The position numbers and the translations under genes are program-made. From assembly GCF_030717995.2 (NCBI RefSeq), contig NZ_CP157743.1:1798001-1862000 (forward strand): a stretch of 64,000 bases of DNA, read 5' to 3'. Positions 17,400 to 25,680 of this stretch are shown in pieces; the stretch's first letter is position 1; each line of letters begins with the position of its first letter. The notes beneath the pieces were generated by a model. It did not search any database and was not told where the DNA came from. It worked only from the letters and a program-made list of their open reading frames with translations. The DNA is from Methylomarinum sp. Ch1-1 (GTDB lineage: Bacteria > Pseudomonadota > Gammaproteobacteria > Methylococcales > Methylomonadaceae).

Positions 17400-17804
17400 A
17401 TGCGCATTAATTTTTTTAATCTGACATTATCGAGGCAGCAAGGGATGGCGTCGGCCATTGTGGCGCTGATCGCCTTGATTGTATTCACGCCATTATGCGG
17501 TTTTATTTTCGACTGCGGATGCACTTGGCCCGGCTTGGGGCTGGATGAGGGGTGTAATTTCCATGTTCCTGAAGCCGAATATCGCTGTCCGTGGTGCGTT
17601 TCTTTGTTTGCCGGCGGGTTGTCGTTTGTCTTGGCGTTGCTGGCGGGATTGTGGGCGGCAATCAGGGCGACAAGGGACAGGTTCTCGGGTCGATATGAAT
17701 TAACTCGGCGCGTCTTCATCGGCGTCGTTGTATTTATCGTGGTGGCCGTTTTAGCCGGCTGGTTGACGGCGGCGCAACAGGGTTATCCGCTTAACGGTTT
17801 TTAA
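17400..17804 (+). CDS. Small Cys-rich membrane protein, unknown
   Basis: 134 residues with three membrane helices (about 16-38, 66-90 and 103-123). The loop between helices 1 and 2 (about 38-65) carries several Cys, including FDCGCTW and RCPWC, and would face the periplasm, so disulphides or metal binding are possible. I do not recognise the family. It ends overlapping the tail of the convergent GGDEF/EAL gene by 14 bp. Confidence 0.6.
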   Translation: MRINFFNLTLSRQQGMASAIVALIALIVFTPLCGFIFDCGCTWPGLGLDEGCNFHVPEAEYRCPWCVSLFAGGLSFVLALLAGLWAAIRATRDRFSGRYELTRRVFIGVVVFIVVAVLAGWLTAAQQGYPLNGF

Positions 17805-20199
17805 CTTTCAGGAAGTCTTCGAATTCGTTGATCGGCAAGGGTTTGCTGAATAAATAACCTTGCGCGTAACGGCATTGCCGGTTCAACAGCGCCAGTTGTC
17901 GGCGGTTTTCCACGCCGGTGGCGATGACCTTGATGCCCAGTTTGTTCGCCAGGCTGATGATGGTTTCCACCATGATGGCGTCGGAACTATCCTCCAGCAT
18001 GCTGTGGATGTAAGAGCGGTCGATTTTAATCACGTCGACCGGGTATTTCTTCAGATAACTCAGAGATGAATAGCCGGTGCCGAAGCGGTCCAAGGAAATC
18101 TGTATGCCGGCTTGCTGCAATTTCTTTACGCTGGCGGAATAGTTGCTTTTGTCGTCGATGAACAGGCCTTCATTGATCTCAAAGGCGAGGGTGCGCGGTG
18201 AAATTTGTTTCTGCTTGATGATATCCAGCCACTCAACATAACACTCGCTGCGATTGTATTGTGCGACCGACTGATTCAGCGAAAGCTGTATCGGCGCTAT
18301 GCCCAGGTGGTTCCAGCGCTGAATGTTGTCGGCGACTTCGCCGATCACCCAGTTGCCAATGTCGCGTATCAGCCCGCTTTCTTCGGCAATCGGGATGAAA
18401 CTTTGTAACGGGATGTAACCGGATTTAGGCCGCTTCCAGCGCAGCAGGGTTTCGGCGCAGGCGACTCTTTCGGTCTTCATGTCCATAATCGGCTGGAAAT
18501 GAAGGCTGAATTCCTGGTTTTGCATGGCCTGGCGCAGGTCATGGGTCAATTGCAGACGTTGTTCAGTTTCCTTTTGTAACGACGGCGTGTAGTAGTAGTA
18601 ATTGTTGCGCCCTTTGTTCTTGGCCATATACATCGCACAATCGGCGTTTTTCTGCAGGGTTTCGATGTCTTCGCCGTCATCCGGGTAAAGGGTGATGCCG
18701 ACGCTGCCGGTGATAAATACTTCCTGCTGATCGATCGAGATGGGCTGTCTGAAGGCGGTGAAAATTTTATTGGCGATCACCTCGGTGTCGGTGGCTTTGT
18801 CCAGGTCCGGAATGATCACCGAAAATTCATCGCCGCCCAAGCGGGCGACGGTATCGGAGTTTCTGACCGCGCATTGCAGTTTTTTCGCCGTTTCCTGCAG
18901 CAGTATGTCGCCGGCATGATGCCCCAGGTTGTCGTTGATCCATTTGAACTTATCCAGATCCACCAGCATCAATGCCAGTTTGCTTTGATTGCGCTTGCTT
19001 TGTTTCAAAGCATTGGCCAGGCGGTCCAGGAACAACGTTCGGTTGGGCAGTTGTGTTAAGGGATCATAATTGGCTTGAAATTGTATCGATTCCTCGTAGG
19101 CCTTTTGTTGGCTGATGTCTTTTAATACTGAAATCGATCGACTGATGTTACCGTCGTCATCCTTTAATACGGAAATGGATTGCCAGACCGGCACGCTATG
19201 TCCTTGCCGATGGCGGATCACTATTTCGCCTTGCCAGAAATGATTGTGTTTTAATGTGGCTGCGATCGGTTGGAAAAATTCCGCATCGTAGTGTTCTGGA
19301 TTGAGAATGCTGACGGGCCGGTTGATGATGTCTGGCTTGGCATAGCCGGTGATTTTGCTGAAATGGTCATTGACCTTGATGATCCGCTTACGGGCGTCGC
19401 TGATAAAAATGGCGTCGGAGGTGTTGTCGAGATAAGACAGTTTCAGACGCGAAGTCTCATCGAAATAGGGTTGAGTCGCTAAGGGTAATAATCTTCCGTG
19501 CAGGCGCTTGACACCACCTTGTTCATCCGTTTCGGCCTGAATTTTGGCCTGGTAACGACAGAGCCGGTCGGGGGCGGTCAGGTAATGAAATGGGTATTCG
19601 ACTGCTTGCTGGGAAAATAAACAGATGTTGTTTTGCGTCTTGACGGTGGCTAGATCATCTTTCAGGACTTTGCTGATGAATTCTTCATAACTGAACGTCG
19701 TTTTTTCGTTGTCATGGGGTTGCCAATAAACGATATCGCGGTCTGGGTAATATTCCCAGTCTATGGTATGGGATTGGGAATTGTTTGTCGTTGACTTTCG
19801 CAACTGCGCCTTGCTTAGGCGTCGCTGTTCATGGATTTGAAAAATGCTGAGGTTCAGGCGGTCGACATAGCGCTGAATTAAGGTGTCTTTTAAGACATAA
19901 TCCAGGCAACCGCGGCTCATCGCTTGAGTGGCTAATTGAAAATCTTGCTGCGGATTGACGATGATGGTTGCGGGCATCAGCTCCAGTCTTTTCAACTGGT
20001 CAAGAAATTTTAAGCCATCTGATTCTGGCGTCCCATAATCAAGCAGCAATAGATCAACCTGTTGCCCACGTAGTTTAGTCAGGCATTCCCGTTCGCTGTC
20101 GCTGATTTCGACACGATAACCCCGCCATTCAAGCCGCATTTTGACTTGCTGGGATAAAAAAAGATTATTATCCAAATAAAGGATATTAAAATCGCCCAT
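17791..20199 (-). CDS. Receiver-PAS-GGDEF-EAL protein, EAL degenerate
   Basis: 802 residues. An N-terminal response-regulator receiver (LLLLDYGTPESDGLKF, about 53-68), a PAS domain (about 250-370), a GGDEF domain with intact GGDEF (about 455) and an RNSD inhibitory site in the right place, so diguanylate cyclase activity is likely. The EAL domain (about 560-800) reads ETL for EAL, DRFGTG for DDFGTG (about 703) and ATGVE for AEGVE (about 760). The second Asp of the metal pair and a conserved Glu are lost, so phosphodiesterase activity is doubtful. No histidine kinase is adjacent. Confidence 0.9.
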   Translation of the reverse strand: MGDFNILYLDNNLFLSQQVKMRLEWRGYRVEISDSERECLTKLRGQQVDLLLLDYGTPESDGLKFLDQLKRLELMPATIIVNPQQDFQLATQAMSRGCLDYVLKDTLIQRYVDRLNLSIFQIHEQRRLSKAQLRKSTTNNSQSHTIDWEYYPDRDIVYWQPHDNEKTTFSYEEFISKVLKDDLATVKTQNNICLFSQQAVEYPFHYLTAPDRLCRYQAKIQAETDEQGGVKRLHGRLLPLATQPYFDETSRLKLSYLDNTSDAIFISDARKRIIKVNDHFSKITGYAKPDIINRPVSILNPEHYDAEFFQPIAATLKHNHFWQGEIVIRHRQGHSVPVWQSISVLKDDDGNISRSISVLKDISQQKAYEESIQFQANYDPLTQLPNRTLFLDRLANALKQSKRNQSKLALMLVDLDKFKWINDNLGHHAGDILLQETAKKLQCAVRNSDTVARLGGDEFSVIIPDLDKATDTEVIANKIFTAFRQPISIDQQEVFITGSVGITLYPDDGEDIETLQKNADCAMYMAKNKGRNNYYYYTPSLQKETEQRLQLTHDLRQAMQNQEFSLHFQPIMDMKTERVACAETLLRWKRPKSGYIPLQSFIPIAEESGLIRDIGNWVIGEVADNIQRWNHLGIAPIQLSLNQSVAQYNRSECYVEWLDIIKQKQISPRTLAFEINEGLFIDDKSNYSASVKKLQQAGIQISLDRFGTGYSSLSYLKKYPVDVIKIDRSYIHSMLEDSSDAIMVETIISLANKLGIKVIATGVENRRQLALLNRQCRYAQGYLFSKPLPINEFEDFLKVKNR

Positions 20200-20549
20200 C
20201 TATCCAATTCAGTTGGTAGCGTTATCGCTGCTTTGCGCTAGAATCAAGGTCCAGGCGCAAAAAAATATAGCGGCCGGTCGCCGATACCAGCAATTCCTAG
20301 TTTGAGCATTTTTGCTGTGTTTAGGGCATGGGGTGTGTCTGTCGAGGAGCGCCGTAAACCCATCCCTGGGGGCTTGACGGCAGCATCCTTGCTGCCGACA
20401 TCCTCGCCAAACACACCCCATGCCCTTTTAGAATGCCAAAGTGGGAATTGCTGTCGCCGAGACTACATCTTACTATCAGTCGTCTTTGTCTGACATTATT
20501 AGAATAAGTTTATCATGTCTATTACTTGTTGATTAGTGAATTATTAAAA
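20200..20549. repeat. A-repeat copy 1 (empty site) between divergent genes
   Basis: 20288-20453 is a 166-bp palindromic repeat: outer arms CAGCAATTCC / GGAATTGCTG (20288-20297, 20444-20453), inner perfect 16-bp arms AGGGCATGGGGTGTGT / ACACACCCCATGCCCT (20323-20338, 20411-20426), and a central GGCAGCA / TGCTGCC stem. This copy has no mini-element: GGAGCGCCGT runs straight into AAACCCATCCC at 20355/20356. Copies at 29.66 and 41.31 kb carry the insertion. The rest of the gap is AT-rich upstream sequence. Confidence 0.85.
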
Positions 20550-21047
20550 ATGTATGGTTTTATTATATTGAACTTGGCGGTTGCTTATCTAATGGAGACC
20601 GAACACCGCTTGATGGCTCTGCTGACTTCTGAGCTGCCGATATATTTAGGCGCGGCCTTTATCATCGGCGCCGCCTTGTTAGCTTGGTTCAGGAAGGTGT
20701 CTTGTCATGTCTGGTATGACTTGTTCGCCAGCGGCTCGGTATTGGTATGGTTACCTTTTTGGTATCCCGATTTTCGTGACGGTTCGCCGCTGTTTTTTTA
20801 TCTGCCGTTGTACTTTGCGCTGATTACCGCCTTGTTTACGCTCGTTTTTATCAAAAAGCGCGAGCAGATCGAACCTGAAATGCTGCAGTTTCTGCAATGG
20901 TTGTTCGATTCCGGCCGTTTCAACCCGGTATTGATTGGGATTTTTGTCGTAGTCGGTTTGTTTGTTAAACAGCATTTCCTGTTATATCCGGTCGCGATGA
21001 CGTTGTTTATCGTCAGGTACACGTTAGCCAGCAGTCTGGACGAGTAA
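20550..21047 (+). CDS. Integral membrane protein, unknown
   Basis: 165 residues from the ATG at 20550; a TTG 24 bp earlier is also in frame. Five hydrophobic segments (about 3-14, 29-45, 55-72, 84-102 and 128-155) suggest a small multi-pass inner-membrane protein. No family recognised. Monocistronic by position. Confidence 0.6.
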   Translation: MYGFIILNLAVAYLMETEHRLMALLTSELPIYLGAAFIIGAALLAWFRKVSCHVWYDLFASGSVLVWLPFWYPDFRDGSPLFFYLPLYFALITALFTLVFIKKREQIEPEMLQFLQWLFDSGRFNPVLIGIFVVVGLFVKQHFLLYPVAMTLFIVRYTLASSLDE

Positions 21048-21570
21048 TGACATCTTTGCTGGGGATGTGCCGATTAAGTCGGCGCGGCCGATATGGATGA
21101 GCGTAAGTTAGTGGAGGAATCCAGTCGTCGGTCAGTGGCGCGATGACGTACACTGGCCATAGTTACGCGATCTACGACGGTTACACCGGCAATTGCTGAG
21201 AAAGCCAGGGGTATATTTATTCTACGTTTCTGCGAAGTATAGGGAAATTAACAGGAAATTGGCTTATACACAGAAGCTGTGGATGACTCTGTGGATTGGT
21301 TGTTTTTATTGTTCGAGAAAGGGCGGATTTATTGCCTGTTATTTAAATTGTATAAAAAATGGCCGATTAAAAAGTTATTTTTAATCGATTACTTACTTTT
21401 TTGGATCGAGATAAATTGTCGTTGTTGATCTTAAGCTATTGACGACGAGCGCGGCTGCTTGTGTATGCGCCGAGGGCCCGATATCGTGAATAAAGGAAGG
21501 AAGCGCGCTTTAAGCGAAGTGCGTTATCGACAACGTCGAGAGTTTTTAATGTTTGTCAGCGAGGGCTGCA
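21048..21570. other. Gap with a cluster of DnaA-box-like sequences
   Basis: 523 bp, no gene seen. At 21264-21298 lie TTATACACA (matches the DnaA-box pattern TTWTNCACA), TGTGGATGA (reverse TCATCCACA, one mismatch) and TGTGGATTG (two mismatches), the last two 12 bp apart. An AT-rich stretch follows at 21340-21420. The last part contains the ribosome site GAGG of the methyltransferase gene. Confidence 0.4.
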
Positions 21571-22263
21571 ATGATGACTGAAATAAAATCCGCCAATATG
21601 GCTAATCCTTCTGTATTGATTCCGGTTGATCCCGCCATTGAACGTTATCTGTACAGTCTGGTCGGCGCGACTGATCACAAGGTTTTGTCGGAAATGGAGG
21701 CCTATGCCCTGCAGCATAATTTTCCTATTGTCGGACGTTTAGTGGGTGTTTTTCTGGAAACGCAGGCAAAGATGGTGAGTGCCAAACGAGTGTTCGAATT
21801 CGGCAGTGGATATGGTTATTCGGCCTACTGGTTCGCCAGGGCCGTAGGGCCGGGCGGAGAGGTGATATGCAGCGATGGGGACGGCGCCAATGCCTTCCGG
21901 GCGAAAGAATATCTACAAGCGGCCGGTTTACAAGACAGAATCAGTTTCCATACCGGTTTGGCGCAGGAAGTCTTTGCGGCAACTAACGGTTCGTTTGATA
22001 TTTGTTATAACGATGTCGATAAAGGCGATTATCCGCAAATTTGGCAAATGGCCAAAGAGCGTGTTCGCCCCGGCGGGCTTTATATCGCCGATAATGTGCT
22101 TTGGCATGGGCGGGTTGCCGTCGATGATTATGAAGATATCGTGCCCGGCTGGACCGAGGCGATTATGGAGCACAACCGCTTGGTCTTCGAGGATCCGGAG
22201 TTCGACGCCTTTATCAACCCGACACGTGATGGCGTGATCGTCGCGCGCAAAAAAAACGAGTAG
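21571..22263 (+). CDS. SAM-dependent O-methyltransferase (family 3 type)
   Basis: 230 residues from ATG 21571 (GAGG 7 nt upstream; a TTG at 21553 is less likely). SAM motif I EFGSGYGYSAYWFA lies at about 79-92, an acidic motif ICSDGD follows, then a metal-site-like YNDVDKGDYP (about 151-160) and the substrate-side loop YIADNVLWHGRV. The layout is that of the catechol/caffeoyl-CoA O-methyltransferase family and bacterial relatives. The substrate cannot be predicted. A cytoplasmic enzyme in its own transcription unit. Confidence 0.82.
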   Translation: MMTEIKSANMANPSVLIPVDPAIERYLYSLVGATDHKVLSEMEAYALQHNFPIVGRLVGVFLETQAKMVSAKRVFEFGSGYGYSAYWFARAVGPGGEVICSDGDGANAFRAKEYLQAAGLQDRISFHTGLAQEVFAATNGSFDICYNDVDKGDYPQIWQMAKERVRPGGLYIADNVLWHGRVAVDDYEDIVPGWTEAIMEHNRLVFEDPEFDAFINPTRDGVIVARKKNE

Positions 22264-22341
22264 AAAGTGCATTAAATCCCTAGTAATTGACTCGGGTTTT
22301 ATGGTTCAATTTGAACTCATCATCACCAAGAGGGAATAAAA

Positions 22342-22806
22342 ATGTTAAATAAAAATGATATAGCCCCTTTTTTCAGGTCTCACAATCAAGACAACGATAT
22401 GGTGTCGTTGAATGATTATTTGGGCAAAAAAAATGTGGTTCTGTATTTTTATCCGAAAGACGATACACCGGGCTGCACGATAGAAGCCAACGATTTTACC
22501 GCGCTGGCCAATGACTTTAACGCATTGGATACCGTTGTCGTTGGCGTCAGTAAAGACAACAGCGCCTGTCATCGTGATTTCATCAAAAAATATGATCTCA
22601 ATGTCGAATTGCTAGCCGACACCAGCGGGGACTTGTGTGAAAGTTACGGCGTCTGGCAGGAAGTGGAAAAAGAAGGCGTGAAGAAATGGAAAATCGTGCG
22701 TTCCACGTTTATTATCAACAAAGAAGGGGTCTTGGAAGAGGCTATGTATGGCGTCAATCATGAAGGCCATGCCCAGGACATCCTGGAAAGGGTTAAAGGT
22801 TTGTAG
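22342..22806 (+). CDS. bcp: Bcp-type peroxiredoxin
   Basis: 154 residues. The peroxidatic site YPKDDTPGCTIEA has Cys at about 46. The resolving Cys that many Bcp proteins carry five residues later is absent (NDFTAL), so it is of the type with the partner Cys elsewhere (Cys74 or Cys95) or a 1-Cys enzyme. A cytoplasmic thiol peroxidase that reduces H2O2 and organic peroxides. Ribosome site AGAGGGA. Its end faces a rubredoxin gene. Confidence 0.9.
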   Translation: MLNKNDIAPFFRSHNQDNDMVSLNDYLGKKNVVLYFYPKDDTPGCTIEANDFTALANDFNALDTVVVGVSKDNSACHRDFIKKYDLNVELLADTSGDLCESYGVWQEVEKEGVKKWKIVRSTFIINKEGVLEEAMYGVNHEGHAQDILERVKGL

Positions 22807-22821
22807 GCATAAGCGACGAAT

Positions 22822-22858
22822 CGATTTGGCGGCTCACGTCTACGGCTCCGCCAAATCG
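22822..22858. terminator. Hairpin between convergent bcp and rubredoxin genes
   Basis: CGATTTGGCGG (22822-22832) and CCGCCAAATCG (22848-22858) form a perfect 11-bp stem with a 15-nt loop. No proper T run follows, so it may act as a weak bidirectional terminator or RNA end protector. Confidence 0.55.
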
Positions 22859-22862
22859 TTTA

Positions 22863-23033
22863 TCAGTTGATCAATCTGAAAAAGTCTTTCGGCGCCCCGC
22901 AAATAGGGCATTCCCAGTCGTCGGGAACATCCTCCCAGCGTGTGCCTGGGGCGATGCCGCTGTCGGGATCGCCTTTGGCTTCGTCGTAAATGTGTTCGCA
23001 TTCCATACATTGGTATTTTTTAAATTCCGACAT
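22863..23033 (-). CDS. rubA: Rubredoxin
   Basis: 56 residues, starting [20 protein letters not shown] and ending [18 protein letters not shown]. Two CxxC pairs (Cys9/12 and Cys42/45) bind one iron, and the spacing, [11 protein letters not shown] loop and Trp residues are those of a classic rubredoxin. A small cytoplasmic one-electron carrier, found in many methanotrophs with oxidative-stress or hydroxylation systems. It faces the peroxiredoxin gene. Confidence 0.95.
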   Translation of the reverse strand: MSEFKKYQCMECEHIYDEAKGDPDSGIAPGTRWEDVPDDWECPICGAPKDFFRLIN

Positions 23034-23562
23034 ATCAAGCCTCTCTTTAAAAACTGCTTTACATTAAAATAACCTGAGTTCGGGTTAAGAAACCAGCCGG
23101 TATCAGGAAGCTCTGGGCGGGGCGGGTTATTTAACCCGCCCCAAACGTTTAACTTACTTTAGTCACGGTTGAATCGTCCAGGACCTCGTTGACCCGCTTT
23201 TGCATAGCGACTTGCGGCTACTTGCGCCGCGGCTCCGCCAAAGTCTGCCCGCCCTCGGGCCGAATGGCTCTTTTCGCGCCGAGGGCGGCGCTCCTACGCA
23301 AAGCACCGTCTTGCCTTCGGATGTTGAGCCGCGTGAAGCGCATCAAAAGCCGGTGCGCTTCCTATCGTCAGCACACCCTACCAACATCCGTGAGATGGAT
23401 CAGGCGCAGCGGAAAGGAGTTCACATCATCATCATGCCTGGCATATTTGTTGTTAATTTTCTGCTTGGCCACTCATTCATTTAATGAGGGAGCCCTGGCC
23501 TCAGGGCGATGACGGTTGACACCCCTCAGACGAATGAACGGTCGCAGTTGATCGTGCAGCTA
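23034..23562. repeat. E-repeat, inverted copy of DNA at 41.5-42.1 kb
   Basis: No gene. 23060-23165 includes the palindrome GGGGCGGGTTA / TAACCCGCCCC and AAACGTTTAACTTACT. 23165-23395 is GC-rich and is matched, in reverse orientation, by 41530-41760. The two segments are contiguous here, but in the 41-42 kb copy they are split by a 264-bp insertion. Sequence TTTAATGAGGGAGCCCTGG near 23482 recurs near 42125. Open frames on both strands here are repeat-derived. Confidence 0.75.
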
Positions 23563-24576
23563 TCAGGCGATCTTGACGCGTTGGCCGCTGGCGGCCGATT
23601 CCAAGACGGCGACGATAGTGCGACAGTTATCTTGGGCATCGGTCAGCGATAAGGCCGGGGCTTTACCGTTCAGCACACAATCGCTGAAATGTTCTATTTC
23701 CAGGCGAAAATGGCTGGCCGGTGTTAATTTTTCTTCATCTTGGCGGCCATCTTCGGTCCACCAGGAAATGACCGGCGTATCTTCCGGCATCGCCCAGACA
23801 TTATGGCATTTCAAACCGCCTTCGGTGCCGATGATTTCATATTCGCTGCGGCGGGCGCGTTCGAAACTGAAATCGAACTGGGCGTATTTGCCGTCGCCGA
23901 AATCCAATACGCCGCTGTTGCTGACATCGGCGCCGCTGTCTACGTATTTTGCCATCGCGGTGGCGGCAAGCGGAGGATGGTCGAAAAACATTCGCGCGCT
24001 ATGAATCGCGTAACAGCCGATATCCCACATCGCACCGCCGCCGTTTTCGACATCGTTTTCGATGCGATATAGCCGAGCCGGCTTCATCATGAAGGAGAAA
24101 CAGGTGCGCACGCTACGAATCTCGCCGATCAGGCCGGAATCAATCAGCTCCTTGACCCGGCCATGTTGAGGATGAAAGCGATACATAAAACCTTCCATGA
24201 CCGTGACGCGATGTTTGGCGGCGGCCGCTTCAATCGCCTCGATATCGGTCGGTTTCAAGGCCAATGGTTTTTCACAGAGTACATGTTTGCCTTGTTCGAT
24301 GGCGCGCAGCGCCCACTCGGCGTGTTCATGATTGGCCATCGGCAGATAAACCGCCTGTATGTCGGGGTCGTTCAGCAAGAGTTCCGGATCATCATAGGTT
24401 TTGACATCCTGCTGTTCAGGGGCGTATTGCGCCAGCGTCTCGGCTGCGGCGCCGGGGCGCCGGCTGGCAATGGCCATTAGTCGGCTGTTGCCGGCTTCAA
24501 CGATGGCCGGCAACAGTTTCTGATTGATGCGGGCCGCACCGAGAATTCCCCAACGCAGTTTTGATGATTCATTCAT
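23563..24576 (-). CDS. Gfo/Idh/MocA-family oxidoreductase
   Basis: 337 residues from the ATG at 24576 (a TTG at 24594 is also in frame). The N-terminal Rossmann fold starts LRWGILGAARINQK, and the family motif CEKPLALK (about 92-99) is followed by the C-terminal alpha/beta sugar-binding domain with WDIGCYAIHSAR (about 166-177). NAD(P)-dependent dehydrogenases of this family act on sugars or related polyols; the substrate here is unknown. It shares direction with the next gene upstream, 131 bp apart. Confidence 0.85.
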   Translation of the reverse strand: MNESSKLRWGILGAARINQKLLPAIVEAGNSRLMAIASRRPGAAAETLAQYAPEQQDVKTYDDPELLLNDPDIQAVYLPMANHEHAEWALRAIEQGKHVLCEKPLALKPTDIEAIEAAAAKHRVTVMEGFMYRFHPQHGRVKELIDSGLIGEIRSVRTCFSFMMKPARLYRIENDVENGGGAMWDIGCYAIHSARMFFDHPPLAATAMAKYVDSGADVSNSGVLDFGDGKYAQFDFSFERARRSEYEIIGTEGGLKCHNVWAMPEDTPVISWWTEDGRQDEEKLTPASHFRLEIEHFSDCVLNGKAPALSLTDAQDNCRTIVAVLESAASGQRVKIA

Positions 24577-24707
24577 ACCATTTACCTTATTCAAGCTTTA
24601 ATTATGGGTTCTGGCCAATTACAGTAACGACACTTGCGCATAAAGTCTAGGAAGACAAGGGGGCATGAGCGTTGCGTCTCCTGTGGTTGGCGGCATTCTT
24701 GCCAGGT

Positions 24708-25481
24708 TTATGACGCGTTGATTTGCCGATAGATTTCATTGAGTCGGGGCGTTTCCAGTCCGGCTTCTCGGGCATAGTGCAAGGCGCGTTCCAAGCGCAG
24801 TTTGGCGCTGCGGCCGAGACAGTTTCGGTCGGGACAATCCTCTATGCCTTCGACCATACCGGCAATCAGCTTTTCCGTCGGCAGTTCGCGCTCGGTCAAC
24901 CATTCCAGTATACCGACCGCTTCTGTCGCCACTTCCCTGGCTAGGGCGCGATGGTGTCGCCATAGCTCCCCGACCGTGCCGCCGCAGGCCAGTCCGCAAA
25001 TATTGACGGTTAAAATATAGAGGGATTTACGCAGCAGTTGATAGAGCAATTCGTCTTCGTTTTCCACGCATCGGTTGGGAATCTTTATGGCATCCAATGC
25101 CTCCATCAACAGGGCGGCCCGAGGACCGTAAACCGGCGTATAAAGGATATTAGTCAGCGCCAGTGTCGGTTTTTTTTCAAACCAGACCACGGCAACGGTC
25201 GGGTCACTGATGGCATGGCGTTGCCAATGGCGGGGCAGCAATTCGTTTTGCACCAGTCCGACTTTATCGCGCCAAGATTCCGGCAGTTTCGCCAATACGC
25301 CGTCGAGTTCATTTTCCTGTACCGTAATCAATACCAAGCCTGGTGACGGTAATTGGTTCGCCACGGCGCTGAGATCTGTTTTCCGGGTGATGGGGTAAAC
25401 CGGGCGCCCGCAGCGTAAAAAACCGCGCGCAAATTCCCCTCCTAATTCTCCGATGCCGATTAATACGATGGGTGCTTTCAT
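24708..25481 (-). CDS. Putative NAD(P)-binding protein, unknown
   Basis: 257 residues from ATG 25481. The N-terminus has a Rossmann-like IGIGELGGEFARGF (glycines at about 8, 10 and 13), then a mostly helical C-terminal domain with Cys-rich CPDRNCLG, similar in outline to the ketopantoate-reductase/6-phosphogluconate-dehydrogenase fold. I cannot name a family or substrate. An in-frame GTG at 25502 is a weaker start. Confidence 0.6.
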   Translation of the reverse strand: MKAPIVLIGIGELGGEFARGFLRCGRPVYPITRKTDLSAVANQLPSPGLVLITVQENELDGVLAKLPESWRDKVGLVQNELLPRHWQRHAISDPTVAVVWFEKKPTLALTNILYTPVYGPRAALLMEALDAIKIPNRCVENEDELLYQLLRKSLYILTVNICGLACGGTVGELWRHHRALAREVATEAVGILEWLTERELPTEKLIAGMVEGIEDCPDRNCLGRSAKLRLERALHYAREAGLETPRLNEIYRQINAS

Positions 25482-25680
25482 GGTCTCGCCGGAATCACTC
25501 ACTGATCTTTAATTATTGCAACAAGTTTCGATACGAAATGGACCTATACTCTATTTTCAGTTATGGCTAAATGCAACTATTTTTGATCTTTCCGGAATAA
25601 GTCGGGATATTTATCGCGTATTCGTTAAAATAACTAATTTTCCGTTTATTAAACAGGCAAAGACGGTTCTAGCAATATTT

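Noticed and set aside
21264-21420. Chromosomal replication origin
   Set aside because: Only one good DnaA box, and neighbours are not oriC genes; kept only as a minor finding.
23189-23512. Overlapping plus-strand frames
   Set aside because: Lie in the E-repeat that is copied in inverse at 41.5 kb; repeat-derived, not genes.
25516-25680. N-terminal extension of relA
   Set aside because: TTG start, AT-rich, no RelA similarity; ATG 25681 suits the domain start.
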